Source of the DNA: Klebsiella pneumoniae
Lineage (GTDB): Bacteria > Verrucomicrobiota > Verrucomicrobiia > Limisphaerales > SXTU01
Direction: 5' to 3'
Assembly: GCA_943330855.2 (NCBI GenBank)
Contig: CALQJI020000022.1
Span: 1 to 64,000, forward strand
DNA: 64,000 nucleotides
Positions within the stretch are counted from its first letter, which is position 1. Each line of letters starts with the position of its first letter. A program made the translations under genes and the position numbers. This document shows positions 8,132 to 15,503 of this stretch, in pieces. The notes under the pieces are model-generated. The model worked only from the letters and a program-made list of their open reading frames with translations. It had not been told where the DNA came from and ran no database searches.

Positions 8132-9412
8132 TCAGCGCCGGGCTGCCGCCACCGTCTCGCGGCAGTAGCGCTCGAAGACGGCGTTGATGCTGGCCCAGCC
8201 GAAGTTCTTCTCCACCAAGTCGCGGGCGTTTTGGCCGAAGGCACGGCGGCGGTCCACTTGCTCGAAGAGGGCGGCGATCTCGTCCGCGAAGTCGGCGGGT
8301 GTGTCGGCCAGCGCGATGTGTTCGCCGTGGTTCACGGGCAGGCCCTCCGCGCCGATGCGTGTGCTGACGCAGGGAATTCCCGTGGCCATCGCCTCGAAAA
8401 TCTTGATGCGCGTGCCGCCGCCGACGCGCAGCGGGACGACCATCACCTCGCCCGCCGCGAGGTGCGGGCGCACGTCGTCCACGGTGCCGGTGACCTTGAT
8501 GCTTGGGTCGCGCGCGGCGAGTTCGCGAATCTTGGGCGCGGGCTTGCGGCCCACGATGGTGAGCGTGGCGTCGGGAAACTTCTGCTTCACCAGCGGCCAC
8601 ATCTCGTCGGCGAACCAGCCGCAGCCGTCGATGTTCGGCATCCAGTCCATCGAGCCGAGGAAGACGAGCGAGCGCGGGGTGCGCGGGGCCGCGCTGAGTT
8701 GGAAGAAGTCGAGGTCCACGCCGGTGGGCACTGAGCCGCAGACGTTGGTGAGCTGGAACTGCTCGCGCAGCAGGCGGGCGTCTTCCTCGGAGACGGCGCA
8801 GACTTTATCCGCGAGCGAACAGTAGCGGGTTTCAAAAGCCACGGTGCGCTGCCATTGGTCGCGCAAGTAAGCACGCTTCACCGCGCCGACAGCGGTGTCG
8901 AAGTGGCGTTTCCAGATGAGCGACTCGACGTTGTGCTGGAAGAGAAGCACGGGCGTGCGCGGGCGGCGCCCCCCGGCGAAGAGCGCCACCCCCGGCGTGA
9001 GGAAATCGCAGACGATGAGGTCGAATTTGCCGGAGGCGTCCGCTTCGGCCATCGCCTGGGCCCATGCGCCGGAGCGATATTTGTGCAACGCATACGGAAG
9101 GCGGGTGAGGAAGAAGTTGGCGGCCAGCTCGGCGAAGAAACCGGGGGAACCTTTCGGCCTTTCGCGCCACGGAATCCAAGTCTGCGCATCGGAATACTGC
9201 TGGGCGTCCTTGCGCGCCGACTCGGGCGTGCCGTCGGGCCAGAGCGAGAGGTAGGTGAGCGGGTTCTTCTTCCGCAGCTCGCGGAGCATATTGAACGTGC
9301 GGATTTTCCCGCCGGTGTCCACGGGGTGCAGCGGCCCCGTCTTGAGCCAGAGGATGCGCAAGGGGTCGCTGGGCTGGCGCGGCTTGATGCTCGAGGCCAA
9401 TAATTCGCTCAT
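8132..9412 (-). CDS. Family 4 glycosyltransferase
   Basis: Cytoplasmic GT-B glycosyltransferase of 426 residues. The N-terminal Rossmann domain begins ILWLKTGPLHPVDTGGKIRTFNMLRELRK, with the glycine-rich acceptor loop typical of GT4 enzymes. The C-terminal donor-binding domain contains LVFLGSMDWMPNIDG, VGRKPAP and VVPLRVGGGTRIKIFEAMATG, the GT4 E-x7-E-like region. It resembles sugar transferases of exosortase/PEP-CTERM exopolysaccharide loci (TIGR03087), but no such neighbours lie here. Start at 9412 (MSELLASS). It is transcribed in the same direction as the antitoxin gene 51 bases downstream. Donor and acceptor are unknown. Confidence 0.8.
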   Translation of the reverse strand: MSELLASSIKPRQPSDPLRILWLKTGPLHPVDTGGKIRTFNMLRELRKKNPLTYLSLWPDGTPESARKDAQQYSDAQTWIPWRERPKGSPGFFAELAANFFLTRLPYALHKYRSGAWAQAMAEADASGKFDLIVCDFLTPGVALFAGGRRPRTPVLLFQHNVESLIWKRHFDTAVGAVKRAYLRDQWQRTVAFETRYCSLADKVCAVSEEDARLLREQFQLTNVCGSVPTGVDLDFFQLSAAPRTPRSLVFLGSMDWMPNIDGCGWFADEMWPLVKQKFPDATLTIVGRKPAPKIRELAARDPSIKVTGTVDDVRPHLAAGEVMVVPLRVGGGTRIKIFEAMATGIPCVSTRIGAEGLPVNHGEHIALADTPADFADEIAALFEQVDRRRAFGQNARDLVEKNFGWASINAVFERYCRETVAAARR

Positions 9413-9534
9413 GCAGTGTGCGGTGGATTGAACAGCAAGCGGCGCAGTGGCAGAAGGAAATTTGCGGCCCGGTTCGACATTTCGCGTGCAACGATGGGTT
9501 GAACTCCCCGTGCCTCGCCCGCTATTCTCCGGGC

Positions 9535-10266
9535 ATGGGTCGCCAGTGGTTACATGCCAAACGCCTCGTCAACAACCTGAAGAAGGGCAAGACGACCGGC
9601 AAACTCGTCCGCGAAATCATGGTCGCCGCCAAACTCGGCGGCGCGGACCCCGGCGCGAACGCGCGCCTCTTCACCGCCTGCGAGAAGGCCCGCAAGGACA
9701 GCGTCAACCGCGACGTCATCGAGCGCGCCATCAAGAAAGGCTCCGGCACCGGCGACGACAAGCTCGTGCTCGACCACATCGTTTTCGAGGGCTACACGCC
9801 GCACAAAGTGCCCGTCATCGTCGAGGTGATGACCGACAATGTGAACCGCACCGCGCCCGAGGTCCGCGTGCTCTTCAAGCCCGGCCAACTCGGCACCACG
9901 GGCAGTAACAAGTTTCTCTTCGACCACGTCGGCCTCGTCGAAGCGCACCATCCCACCGCCGGCACGGACATCGAAGGTGCCGCCATCGAGGCCGGCGCGA
10001 ACGAAGTCGAGCCGCTCACCGCCGCGCAGAACGACGACATCCCCGAGGGCGCGACGGGCGCGCGCTTCATCACCGACCGCACCGCCATTCACGCCGTCTC
10101 GCAGTGGCTCTCCAAGAACGGCTGGACCGTGGTGACGAGCGAAATGGGTTACGTGCCGAAGAGCTTCCCCGAGCTCACCGAGGCGCAACGCATTGAGGTG
10201 GGTGATTTCCTCCACGAGCTGGACGAGCACGACGATGTCCAACGCGTCTGGGCCGCGCTGAAGTAG
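9535..10266 (+). CDS. YebC/PmpR family regulatory/translation protein
   Basis: YebC-family protein of 243 residues, cytoplasmic. The start MGRQWLHAKRLVNNLKKGKT is closer to the E. coli YeeN branch (MGRKWANIV) than to YebC itself (MAGHSKWANIKH). The three-domain family pattern is seen in EIMVAAKLGGADPGANARL, RAIKKGSGTG, VEVMTDNVNRTAPEVR and the C-terminal HELDEHDDVQRVWAAL. Members bind DNA as regulators or act on ribosomes stalled at proline runs; which role applies cannot be told. The ATG at 9535 fits family N-termini; an upstream extension to 9418 has no support. Confidence 0.9.
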   Translation: MGRQWLHAKRLVNNLKKGKTTGKLVREIMVAAKLGGADPGANARLFTACEKARKDSVNRDVIERAIKKGSGTGDDKLVLDHIVFEGYTPHKVPVIVEVMTDNVNRTAPEVRVLFKPGQLGTTGSNKFLFDHVGLVEAHHPTAGTDIEGAAIEAGANEVEPLTAAQNDDIPEGATGARFITDRTAIHAVSQWLSKNGWTVVTSEMGYVPKSFPELTEAQRIEVGDFLHELDEHDDVQRVWAALK

Positions 10267-10280
10267 CGGAGCGCCGGTCT

Positions 10281-10294
10281 CCGAGCCGGCTCGG
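10281..10294. repeat. Perfect 14-bp palindrome
   Basis: CCGAGCCGGCTCGG reads the same on both strands. It lies between the yebC-family stop codon and the glycerol-kinase remnant, in a short repeat-like stretch (GCCGGTCTCCGAGCCGGCTC). Confidence 0.7.
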
Positions 10295-10317
10295 TAGGGT
10301 GCGCCACCGTCAAGCCC

Positions 10318-10479
10318 ACCGTCCTCGCCGTCGGCTACTGGAAGGACCTGCAGAAAATCGCGTCGCACTGGCAGGTGAGCCGGCGCTTCTCGGCGTCGAT
10401 GAAGGGCAGCGAGCGCAAGCGGCTGACGGCTGGCTGGCAAAAGGCGCTCGCGCGGGCAAAGGCTTGGGAGGAAAAATAG
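10318..10479 (+). pseudogene. glpK: Glycerol kinase C-terminal remnant
   Basis: The plus-strand frame from about 10318 to the TAG at 10479 encodes about 53 residues that match the extreme C-terminus of glycerol kinase. It reads LAVGYWKDLQ, an ERKRLTAGWQKAL block and a final RAKAWEEK; E. coli GlpK has LAVGFWQNLDEL, a YAGWKKAVKRAMAWEE ending and the same spacing. No upstream kinase domain is present, because the yebC-family gene ends at 10266 and the space between is a repeat-like sequence with a perfect palindrome. There is no start codon at the point where similarity begins. This is what remains after a deletion that removed the rest of glpK. Confidence 0.75.
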
Positions 10480-10493
10480 GATGCCGCGCATGA

Positions 10494-10562
10494 GTAGCCG
10501 CCGAGACCAGGAGGCGGACCTGTTGCGGCCGGATAAATCCGCCTCCTCACCTCGGCGGCTAC
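10494..10562. repeat. GTAGCCGCCGAGG-type palindromic element, copy B
   Basis: Left arm 10494-10518 and right arm 10538-10562 are 25-base inverted repeats (GTAGCCGCCGAG, then AGGAGGCGGA; one mismatch) with a 19-base loop. The element separates the convergent glpK remnant and ArsC-like gene. Its right arm contributes the ArsC-like gene's stop codon. Confidence 0.9.
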
Positions 10563-10906
10563 CGGAGCTGCTCCCACTCCGGCTGCTTGAAGCCGACGAG
10601 GCCGCTCGTGTCCGTGAGCAGGAAGGGGCGCTTCACCAAATTCCCATTCGCCGCGAGCAGTTCGAGGGCTTCGGCTTCGGTCAACGTGGGCAGGCGCTCG
10701 GCGAGTTTCATCGCCTTGTAGTCGCCGCCGGAGGTGTTGAAGAGGCGGCGCAGGTCGCCCTCGTAAATGGCCAGCATCCGCTTCAGCTCAGGCTTCGTCG
10801 GTGGCTGTTCGCGGATGGGGATGGCGTCGAAGGCGAGGCCGCGAGCTTCGAGGAACTTCTTGGCGCGACGGCAGGTGTCGCAGCCTTTGTATTCGTAGAA
10901 CTTCAT
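10559..10906 (-). CDS. ArsC/Spx-MgsR family reductase-like protein
   Basis: Thioredoxin-fold protein of 115 residues. The N-terminus MKFYEYKGCDTCRRAKKFLE carries a C-x-x-C pair in the position of Spx/MgsR proteins. The block LLAANGNLVKRPFLLTD is the family signature around the conserved Arg. True arsenate reductase activity is not implied, since most members of this branch are of unknown function. The start overlaps the stop of the upstream MetE-like gene by four bases (ATGA), so the two form an operon. The TAG stop codon is part of the palindromic repeat at 10494-10562, so the present C-terminus was probably set by that element. Confidence 0.85.
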   Translation of the reverse strand: MKFYEYKGCDTCRRAKKFLEARGLAFDAIPIREQPPTKPELKRMLAIYEGDLRRLFNTSGGDYKAMKLAERLPTLTEAEALELLAANGNLVKRPFLLTDTSGLVGFKQPEWEQLR

Positions 10907-11907
10907 TGCCCGAGGAACTTGTCCCGCCCCGCCACCAGCGCCGCCATCTTCCGGTCAGCCACGCTGCGCGAGAGCATCCAGAAGCCGCAGTCAGGGTGGA
11001 CCCACTTGATGCGCTCGGCCCCGAGCGTCTTCACCGCGTGCGCGATGCGCGTGGCGATGAGGTCGGGCGTCTCGACTTCGTTGTCCTTGATGTCCACGAC
11101 GCCGAGGCCCAGGGCAATGCCGGGGCGGAGGTCGCGGAAGGCGTCGAGCTCGTCGTAGCCGCGCCGGGCGAATTCGAGGACGAGGTGGTCCACGTCGAGG
11201 CGGTTGAGGAATGGGAGCAGGTTGCGCCAATAGCCCTTCTGGATGCTTTGGCCGCCGTAGTTTCCGAAGCAGAGGTGCAGCCCCTTCTGGCCGCGCACGC
11301 CTTTGAGGACGTGGTTGATTGGCTCGTGCGCCCAATCGGCGTCCTCGGGGTGGCCGGGGAGATTCGCCTCGTCCACCTGCACCACGGCGGCGTCGATGTC
11401 CGCGACTTGGCGGCGGAGCGCCTCGGCGAGGGCCATCGTGAGCGCGCGGGTGTCCGGGTAGAACTCGTTCACGAGCGTCTTCGCGAGCATGTAGGGCGAG
11501 GTGAGGGTAAACTTCAGCGGGCGCGGCGTGAGGCCCTTCACGGATTGCCACGCGGCGGGGAGGTTCAAGCTGCCTTCGCCGATCGCCCCGCGCACGACGC
11601 CGGCGGGCTGCGTGCGGAACTTCATGCCTTGCGCGGCGCGGAACTTGGCCAACTCCTCGCGTGAGAGCGTCGGGTGGATGCCGGTCATCGGGCGGATGAA
11701 GTAGTCAATCATCCCGTTGGTCTCCGGGTGGTTCACATCGAAGCGCGACAGCTCGCCGTCCGCGATGACATCGAGGCCAGCGAGTTCCTGCGTCTTGAGC
11801 ACGACGAGGATGGCGTCGCGCAACGCGGTGGCGGTGGGAAAGGCGGCGAGCCACGCGGGGACGGGGTAACTGCCGACGACGGTGGTCTGGATTTGTGGTG
11901 CGGACAT
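10903..11907 (-). CDS. MetE-like (cobalamin-independent methionine synthase C-terminal) protein
   Basis: Zinc-dependent methyltransferase-like TIM barrel of 334 residues, corresponding to the catalytic C-terminal half of MetE. The expected zinc ligands are visible: His and Cys in GLHLCFGNYG, Glu in LVLEFARRG and Cys in WVHPDCGFW. The start VVGSYPVPAWL is typical. ATG at 11907 (MSAPQIQ) is chosen over an upstream extension with a basic, non-conserved leader. Stand-alone versions act on various methyl donors and thiols; the substrate is unknown. It overlaps the ArsC-like gene, suggesting a shared sulfur- or thiol-related role, which is inference. Confidence 0.85.
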   Translation of the reverse strand: MSAPQIQTTVVGSYPVPAWLAAFPTATALRDAILVVLKTQELAGLDVIADGELSRFDVNHPETNGMIDYFIRPMTGIHPTLSREELAKFRAAQGMKFRTQPAGVVRGAIGEGSLNLPAAWQSVKGLTPRPLKFTLTSPYMLAKTLVNEFYPDTRALTMALAEALRRQVADIDAAVVQVDEANLPGHPEDADWAHEPINHVLKGVRGQKGLHLCFGNYGGQSIQKGYWRNLLPFLNRLDVDHLVLEFARRGYDELDAFRDLRPGIALGLGVVDIKDNEVETPDLIATRIAHAVKTLGAERIKWVHPDCGFWMLSRSVADRKMAALVAGRDKFLGQ

Positions 11908-11956
11908 GGCGGGGAGTCTTGTGGGCGGGGTTGAAAGTCGGCCGAAGCGCCGGTCG

Positions 11957-12976
11957 TCAGTCCTTTGCAACCGCCAGAAGCTCCCTAGCCTTGAGCTTCA
12001 CCGGCTCCACCTGCGCCTGCTTCTTCGCCGGGAAAGCCGCGCCGCCCATCTCCGTCCACGCCTTCTCCACCTGCGCGTTGATGAACTGGCCGATGTAGAT
12101 CGCGATGCGGTCGTTCTTGCGCAGGGCTTCCTTGATGGTGTCGGACGCGGCCTGCACTTCGGCGGCGGTCTTGCCGGCGTCCTTGAGCTTCTTCACCTCG
12201 GCGAGGAGGGACTTGAAATACAACTGCTGGTTTGCCAGCACCTCGGGTCCGCCGCTCGGGCCGTGCGCGGGGCAGACTTTCAACGGCTTGAGCGCGATCA
12301 CTTTGTCGAGGGTCTTGATCCACTCGTGAATGTTGCCGTCGCCGATGTAGTTGTAGGGGCCGTTCACGCAGGCGTCGCCGGTGAAGACGATGCGCTCCTT
12401 CGGCAGCCACGCCCAGCCGTCGCCGTAAGTGTGCGCGACGCCGAGGTGCAGCAGCTCCACGCGGTGGGTGCCGTCGTCGAAGGTGAGCTGCTTCTCGAAG
12501 AGGAGGCTGGGCGGGCGGAGCTTGCTGGCGGCCACGTCTTTGCGGCCCTTCGCGGCGTCCTCCCAACGGCCCGGGCCTTTGCCAGTGAAATAGTTCGTCT
12601 CGTATTTCTTCATCTCCGCCAGCACGCCCGAGTGGCCGACGATGGTGGCGCCGGCCTCATGCATGACTTGGTTGCCGTAGGCGTGGTCGCCGTGGTGATG
12701 AGTGTCGAAAGCAAAGCGGATGGGCTTGTCGGTGAGCGCCTTGATCTTGGGGAGGACAACCTGCGCGCCGGAGGGAAAGTTCGCGTCAATGATAAGCACG
12801 TAGTCGTTGAAGACAATCCAGCCGTTGTTGCAGTGGCCGTGACGGCCGATGTCGCCTTCGTGGAAATAGACATTGGGGGCGACCTTCTCGACGACGTTCA
12901 CCTCCGCTTGGGCGAGCGGAGCAAGGAGGAGCGTGGCGAGGACAAGGCTTTGCGCGGAGCGGAGGAATGCTTTCAT
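11957..12976 (-). CDS. Secreted MBL-fold metallo-hydrolase
   Basis: Metallo-beta-lactamase-fold protein of 339 residues with a signal peptide (MKAFLRSAQSLVLATLLLAP, cleavage near LAQAEV). The metal-binding motif THHHGDHAYGN is complete, with later ligands in HLGVAHTYGDG, FTGDACVN and VCPAHGP. It resembles the periplasmic subclass that includes quinoprotein-relay and lactonase-like enzymes rather than true beta-lactamases. The C-terminal 90 residues form a helical tail. Flanked on the same strand by moaA (72 bases) and the MetE-like gene (49 bases). Substrate unknown. Confidence 0.85.
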   Translation of the reverse strand: MKAFLRSAQSLVLATLLLAPLAQAEVNVVEKVAPNVYFHEGDIGRHGHCNNGWIVFNDYVLIIDANFPSGAQVVLPKIKALTDKPIRFAFDTHHHGDHAYGNQVMHEAGATIVGHSGVLAEMKKYETNYFTGKGPGRWEDAAKGRKDVAASKLRPPSLLFEKQLTFDDGTHRVELLHLGVAHTYGDGWAWLPKERIVFTGDACVNGPYNYIGDGNIHEWIKTLDKVIALKPLKVCPAHGPSGGPEVLANQQLYFKSLLAEVKKLKDAGKTAAEVQAASDTIKEALRKNDRIAIYIGQFINAQVEKAWTEMGGAAFPAKKQAQVEPVKLKARELLAVAKD

Positions 12977-13048
12977 GGGCGCGACTTTTGCAGAACCGGA
13001 AGGCGCGTCAAACGGGAAGTTCGAGCGCGGCGCGAGGCGGGCGCAGCT

Positions 13049-14119
13049 TCACCCGCCGATGCAGCTCATCGTGCGCTCGGGCTGCTGGAAGCCCGGCTCG
13101 CCGATGTGGTGGCGGTCCTCCTTGCCCAGCACGATCGCGCGCAGGCGCGCGGTGAGTTCGGTGTCGTTCGCGTCGCCCCGTAGGAGCGGCTTGAGGTCGT
13201 GCTCGTGCAAGCTGAAAAGGCAGGTGCGGATTTTCCCGTCGGCAGTCAGGCGGAGCCGATTGCAATGGCCGCAGAAGGCTTCCGTGACGGGGGCGATGAT
13301 GCCGATTTCGCCGCGCCCATCCGCGAAGGTCCAGCGCTTCGCCGTCTCGGATTTATTCTCGGACAGCACCGCGCGCAGGTCGAAGCGCGCTTGCAGCCGC
13401 GCGAGGATTTCGCGACCCGGCACGACGAGGTCGCGCAGCCAGGCGCGACCCGAATCCAGCGGCATGAACTCGATGAAGCGCAGACTCACGTCCTGCTCGC
13501 GCGCGAATTCGGCGAGGCGCTCCAGCTCAGTGTCGTTCAAGCCACGGATGACCACGGCGTTCACCTTCACGGGCGCGAAGCCGAGCGCCTTCGCCTGCGC
13601 AATGCCAGCGAGCACGGAGCGCAAACCGTCGCGACCCGTGATGCGCTTGAAGTTGTCCGCATCGAGCGAATCGAGGCTGAAGCTGACGCGGGTGAGCCCA
13701 GCGGCGCGGAGCGCGACGGCGTGCGGCGCGAAGTGCGAGCCGTTCGTGGTCATCGCGAGGTCGCGGATGCCGGGGATGGGCGCGAGGCGGGCGACGAGCT
13801 GCGGCACATCGCGGCGCAGGAGCGGTTCGCCGCCGGTGATGCGGACCTTCTCGATGCCCAGCCCGACGGCGACACGCACGACGCGCTCGATCTCCTCGTA
13901 GGTGAGCAGCTCGGACTTGGGTTTCCACTCGCGGACGATGGGCGTGAGCGTGGGCTGCGGGTTCTTGAGCGCGTCGAACTTGCCGCGATAGAAGTTCGCG
14001 GCCTCCTCCGTCTCCGGCAGGCAATACATGCACCGGAAGTTGCAGCGGTCGGTGATGCTGACCCGGAGGTCGCGCATGGTGCGACCGAAGGAATCGTTGA
14101 GCGAGGGCAGCGAGGACAT
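13049..14119 (-). CDS. moaA: GTP 3',8-cyclase MoaA
   Basis: Radical-SAM enzyme that converts GTP to 3',8-cyclo-GTP in molybdenum cofactor synthesis. It is 356 residues long. The N-terminal cluster motif CNFRCMYC, the GGEPLLRRD loop, the second cluster (FCGHCNRLRLTADGKIRTC) and the C-terminal Gly-Gly (SCIGG) are all present, so it should be active. Between the first cluster and LLTYEEIERVV there are about 25 extra residues (from ETEEAANFYR to VREWKPK), longer than in E. coli MoaA. No other moa genes lie in the window. Start ATG 14119 fits the family. Confidence 0.95.
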   Translation of the reverse strand: MSSLPSLNDSFGRTMRDLRVSITDRCNFRCMYCLPETEEAANFYRGKFDALKNPQPTLTPIVREWKPKSELLTYEEIERVVRVAVGLGIEKVRITGGEPLLRRDVPQLVARLAPIPGIRDLAMTTNGSHFAPHAVALRAAGLTRVSFSLDSLDADNFKRITGRDGLRSVLAGIAQAKALGFAPVKVNAVVIRGLNDTELERLAEFAREQDVSLRFIEFMPLDSGRAWLRDLVVPGREILARLQARFDLRAVLSENKSETAKRWTFADGRGEIGIIAPVTEAFCGHCNRLRLTADGKIRTCLFSLHEHDLKPLLRGDANDTELTARLRAIVLGKEDRHHIGEPGFQQPERTMSCIGG

Positions 14120-14223
14120 CGGAGAGTGATTTATTATTAGCGCTTAGTCGCTTGGACGTCCGCTGGCGTGCGCCACCGACACCAATCACTTTTCACCACT
14201 GGCCCGTGCGCGGCAGGCGCTCA

Positions 14224-15285
14224 CTACTTCTTCGGCGCGGGTGCGGCGGGGAAGTTCGGCCCCACCGTCACGCTCTTCTCGGTGCCAGCTTCTGCGGGCT
14301 TGGGGGCTGTAGGCGCGGGGGCCTTGATGGTCACGGTGCCGTCGCGGTGCACCTCGACGTTGAGCTGGCTGCCCTTGGTGTTCATGGGCTTGGTGGAGGG
14401 AAGCGGCTTGAGGGCGTCCACGAGCAGGGTCGCGCCCTTGCGTTCGTCCATAAACGTGCCGGTGCGCATCCAGTCGATACGGCGGCCGATGGCTTGGTCG
14501 CTCTTGATGGTGGAGATTTGCTCTTTGAGGAAGGCGAGGTCGTTCATCTTGCGCTCCATTTCGGTGCGCTCGCCCTGCATCCGGCCGAGTTCCTTGGTAA
14601 GAAACGCCTTGTCGTCCTTCGCCACTTGCAGCTCGCTCTCGACGAAGGCGATGCGGGTGCTCAGCGTGCCGATGGTGGACTTGAGCTTGGTGATATCGGT
14701 GTTCAGTTCGGCGACCTTGGCGTTCAACTGGTCGCGGGTGTTCTGCAAATCCTTGATGCTGCCGTCCCGCTTGGCGATTTCCTCGGCCTTGGATTTGTCC
14801 AGAGCGGCGTAACGGCTCGCAGCGGCCTGCGCAGCGGACGCGGCGGCCTGCGCAGCGGACGCAGCGGCCCTCGCCTCGGCTTCGGCCTGCGTCTTCGCGG
14901 TGTTCAGTGCGGCGGTGAGCGTGGTCTCGACCCGCTTGCCCTCCGCCTGCGCGGCCTTGGTCTCGGCTTGGGATTTGGTGAGTGCGACTGCGGTCTGGGC
15001 GAGTTCTGCGGCGGTGGCCTGCACTTTTCCATCCAGCGCGCGTGCCTCAGCGGTCTTCGCAACGAGGCCGGCGGTGACGACTTCGTTGGTCTTGGTGAGC
15101 GTCTCGTTGACCTTCTTCTGTTCGGTCAGCTCGCCGGTGGTCTTCTTGACGTCGCCCTCGAGCGTGGCAATGGTGCCGTCGTCCTTCTTCTTTTGTTCCA
15201 CCGCGTTCGTGTGCCGCATGAGCAGACCGAAGCCCAGCAACACGCTCAAAGCCACCAGCACCACGACTGCCGTCTTGTTATTCAT
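14224..15285 (-). CDS. Membrane-anchored coiled-coil protein, function unknown
   Basis: Unrecognised protein of 353 residues. ATG at 15285 gives MNNKTAVVVLVALSVLLGFG, a signal-anchor helix, followed by about 250 residues of heptad-rich coiled coil (Thr, Ala, Glu, Lys, Gln). A 21-base tandem repeat at 14822-14863 encodes AAQAAAS twice. The C-terminus is a compact region (RIDWMRTGTFMDERKGATLL to LNVEVHRDGTVTIKAP), then a Pro/Ala linker. A longer in-frame start at 15453 is unsupported. Divergent from ppk1 across 218 bases. It may be a periplasmic or cell-envelope scaffold, but no family was recognised. Confidence 0.7.
   Translation of the reverse strand: MNNKTAVVVLVALSVLLGFGLLMRHTNAVEQKKKDDGTIATLEGDVKKTTGELTEQKKVNETLTKTNEVVTAGLVAKTAEARALDGKVQATAAELAQTAVALTKSQAETKAAQAEGKRVETTLTAALNTAKTQAEAEARAAASAAQAAASAAQAAASRYAALDKSKAEEIAKRDGSIKDLQNTRDQLNAKVAELNTDITKLKSTIGTLSTRIAFVESELQVAKDDKAFLTKELGRMQGERTEMERKMNDLAFLKEQISTIKSDQAIGRRIDWMRTGTFMDERKGATLLVDALKPLPSTKPMNTKGSQLNVEVHRDGTVTIKAPAPTAPKPAEAGTEKSVTVGPNFPAAPAPKK
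14822..14863. repeat. Two 21-bp tandem repeats within the coiled-coil gene
   Basis: Two 21-base units (starting GCGGCCTGCGCAGCGGACGC) differ only at the last base, and a third partial unit follows. In the minus-strand frame they encode AAQAAAS heptads, so the repeat adds whole coiled-coil turns. Confidence 0.8.
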
Positions 15286-15401
15286 ACCCGTGGAAGATGA
15301 GGGAGTGCGTGCATTTTTGGCAAGTCCCCATGCAATCCCCCATCCAACCACCACGCACCAGCGGGCTTGACGTGCCGACGCCGACGCCAACGAAGCCTGG
15401 C

Positions 15402-15419
15402 TGCGGACGTGGGCGTCCG
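15402..15419. repeat. Half copy of the 3052-3101 palindrome arm
   Basis: TGCGGACGTGGGCGTCCG is identical to the right arm at 3084-3101, and four further bases (CGCT) also match. It lies in the divergent gap between the coiled-coil gene and ppk1, without a matching second arm. Confidence 0.7.
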
Positions 15420-15503
15420 CGCTCCAATCACACGGGCCAGCGGCGTCACCCAATTGTCACTTTCCACTCCCGTGCCCGCTGCCTAGTCTCCGCTCCCTTT
15501 GAT

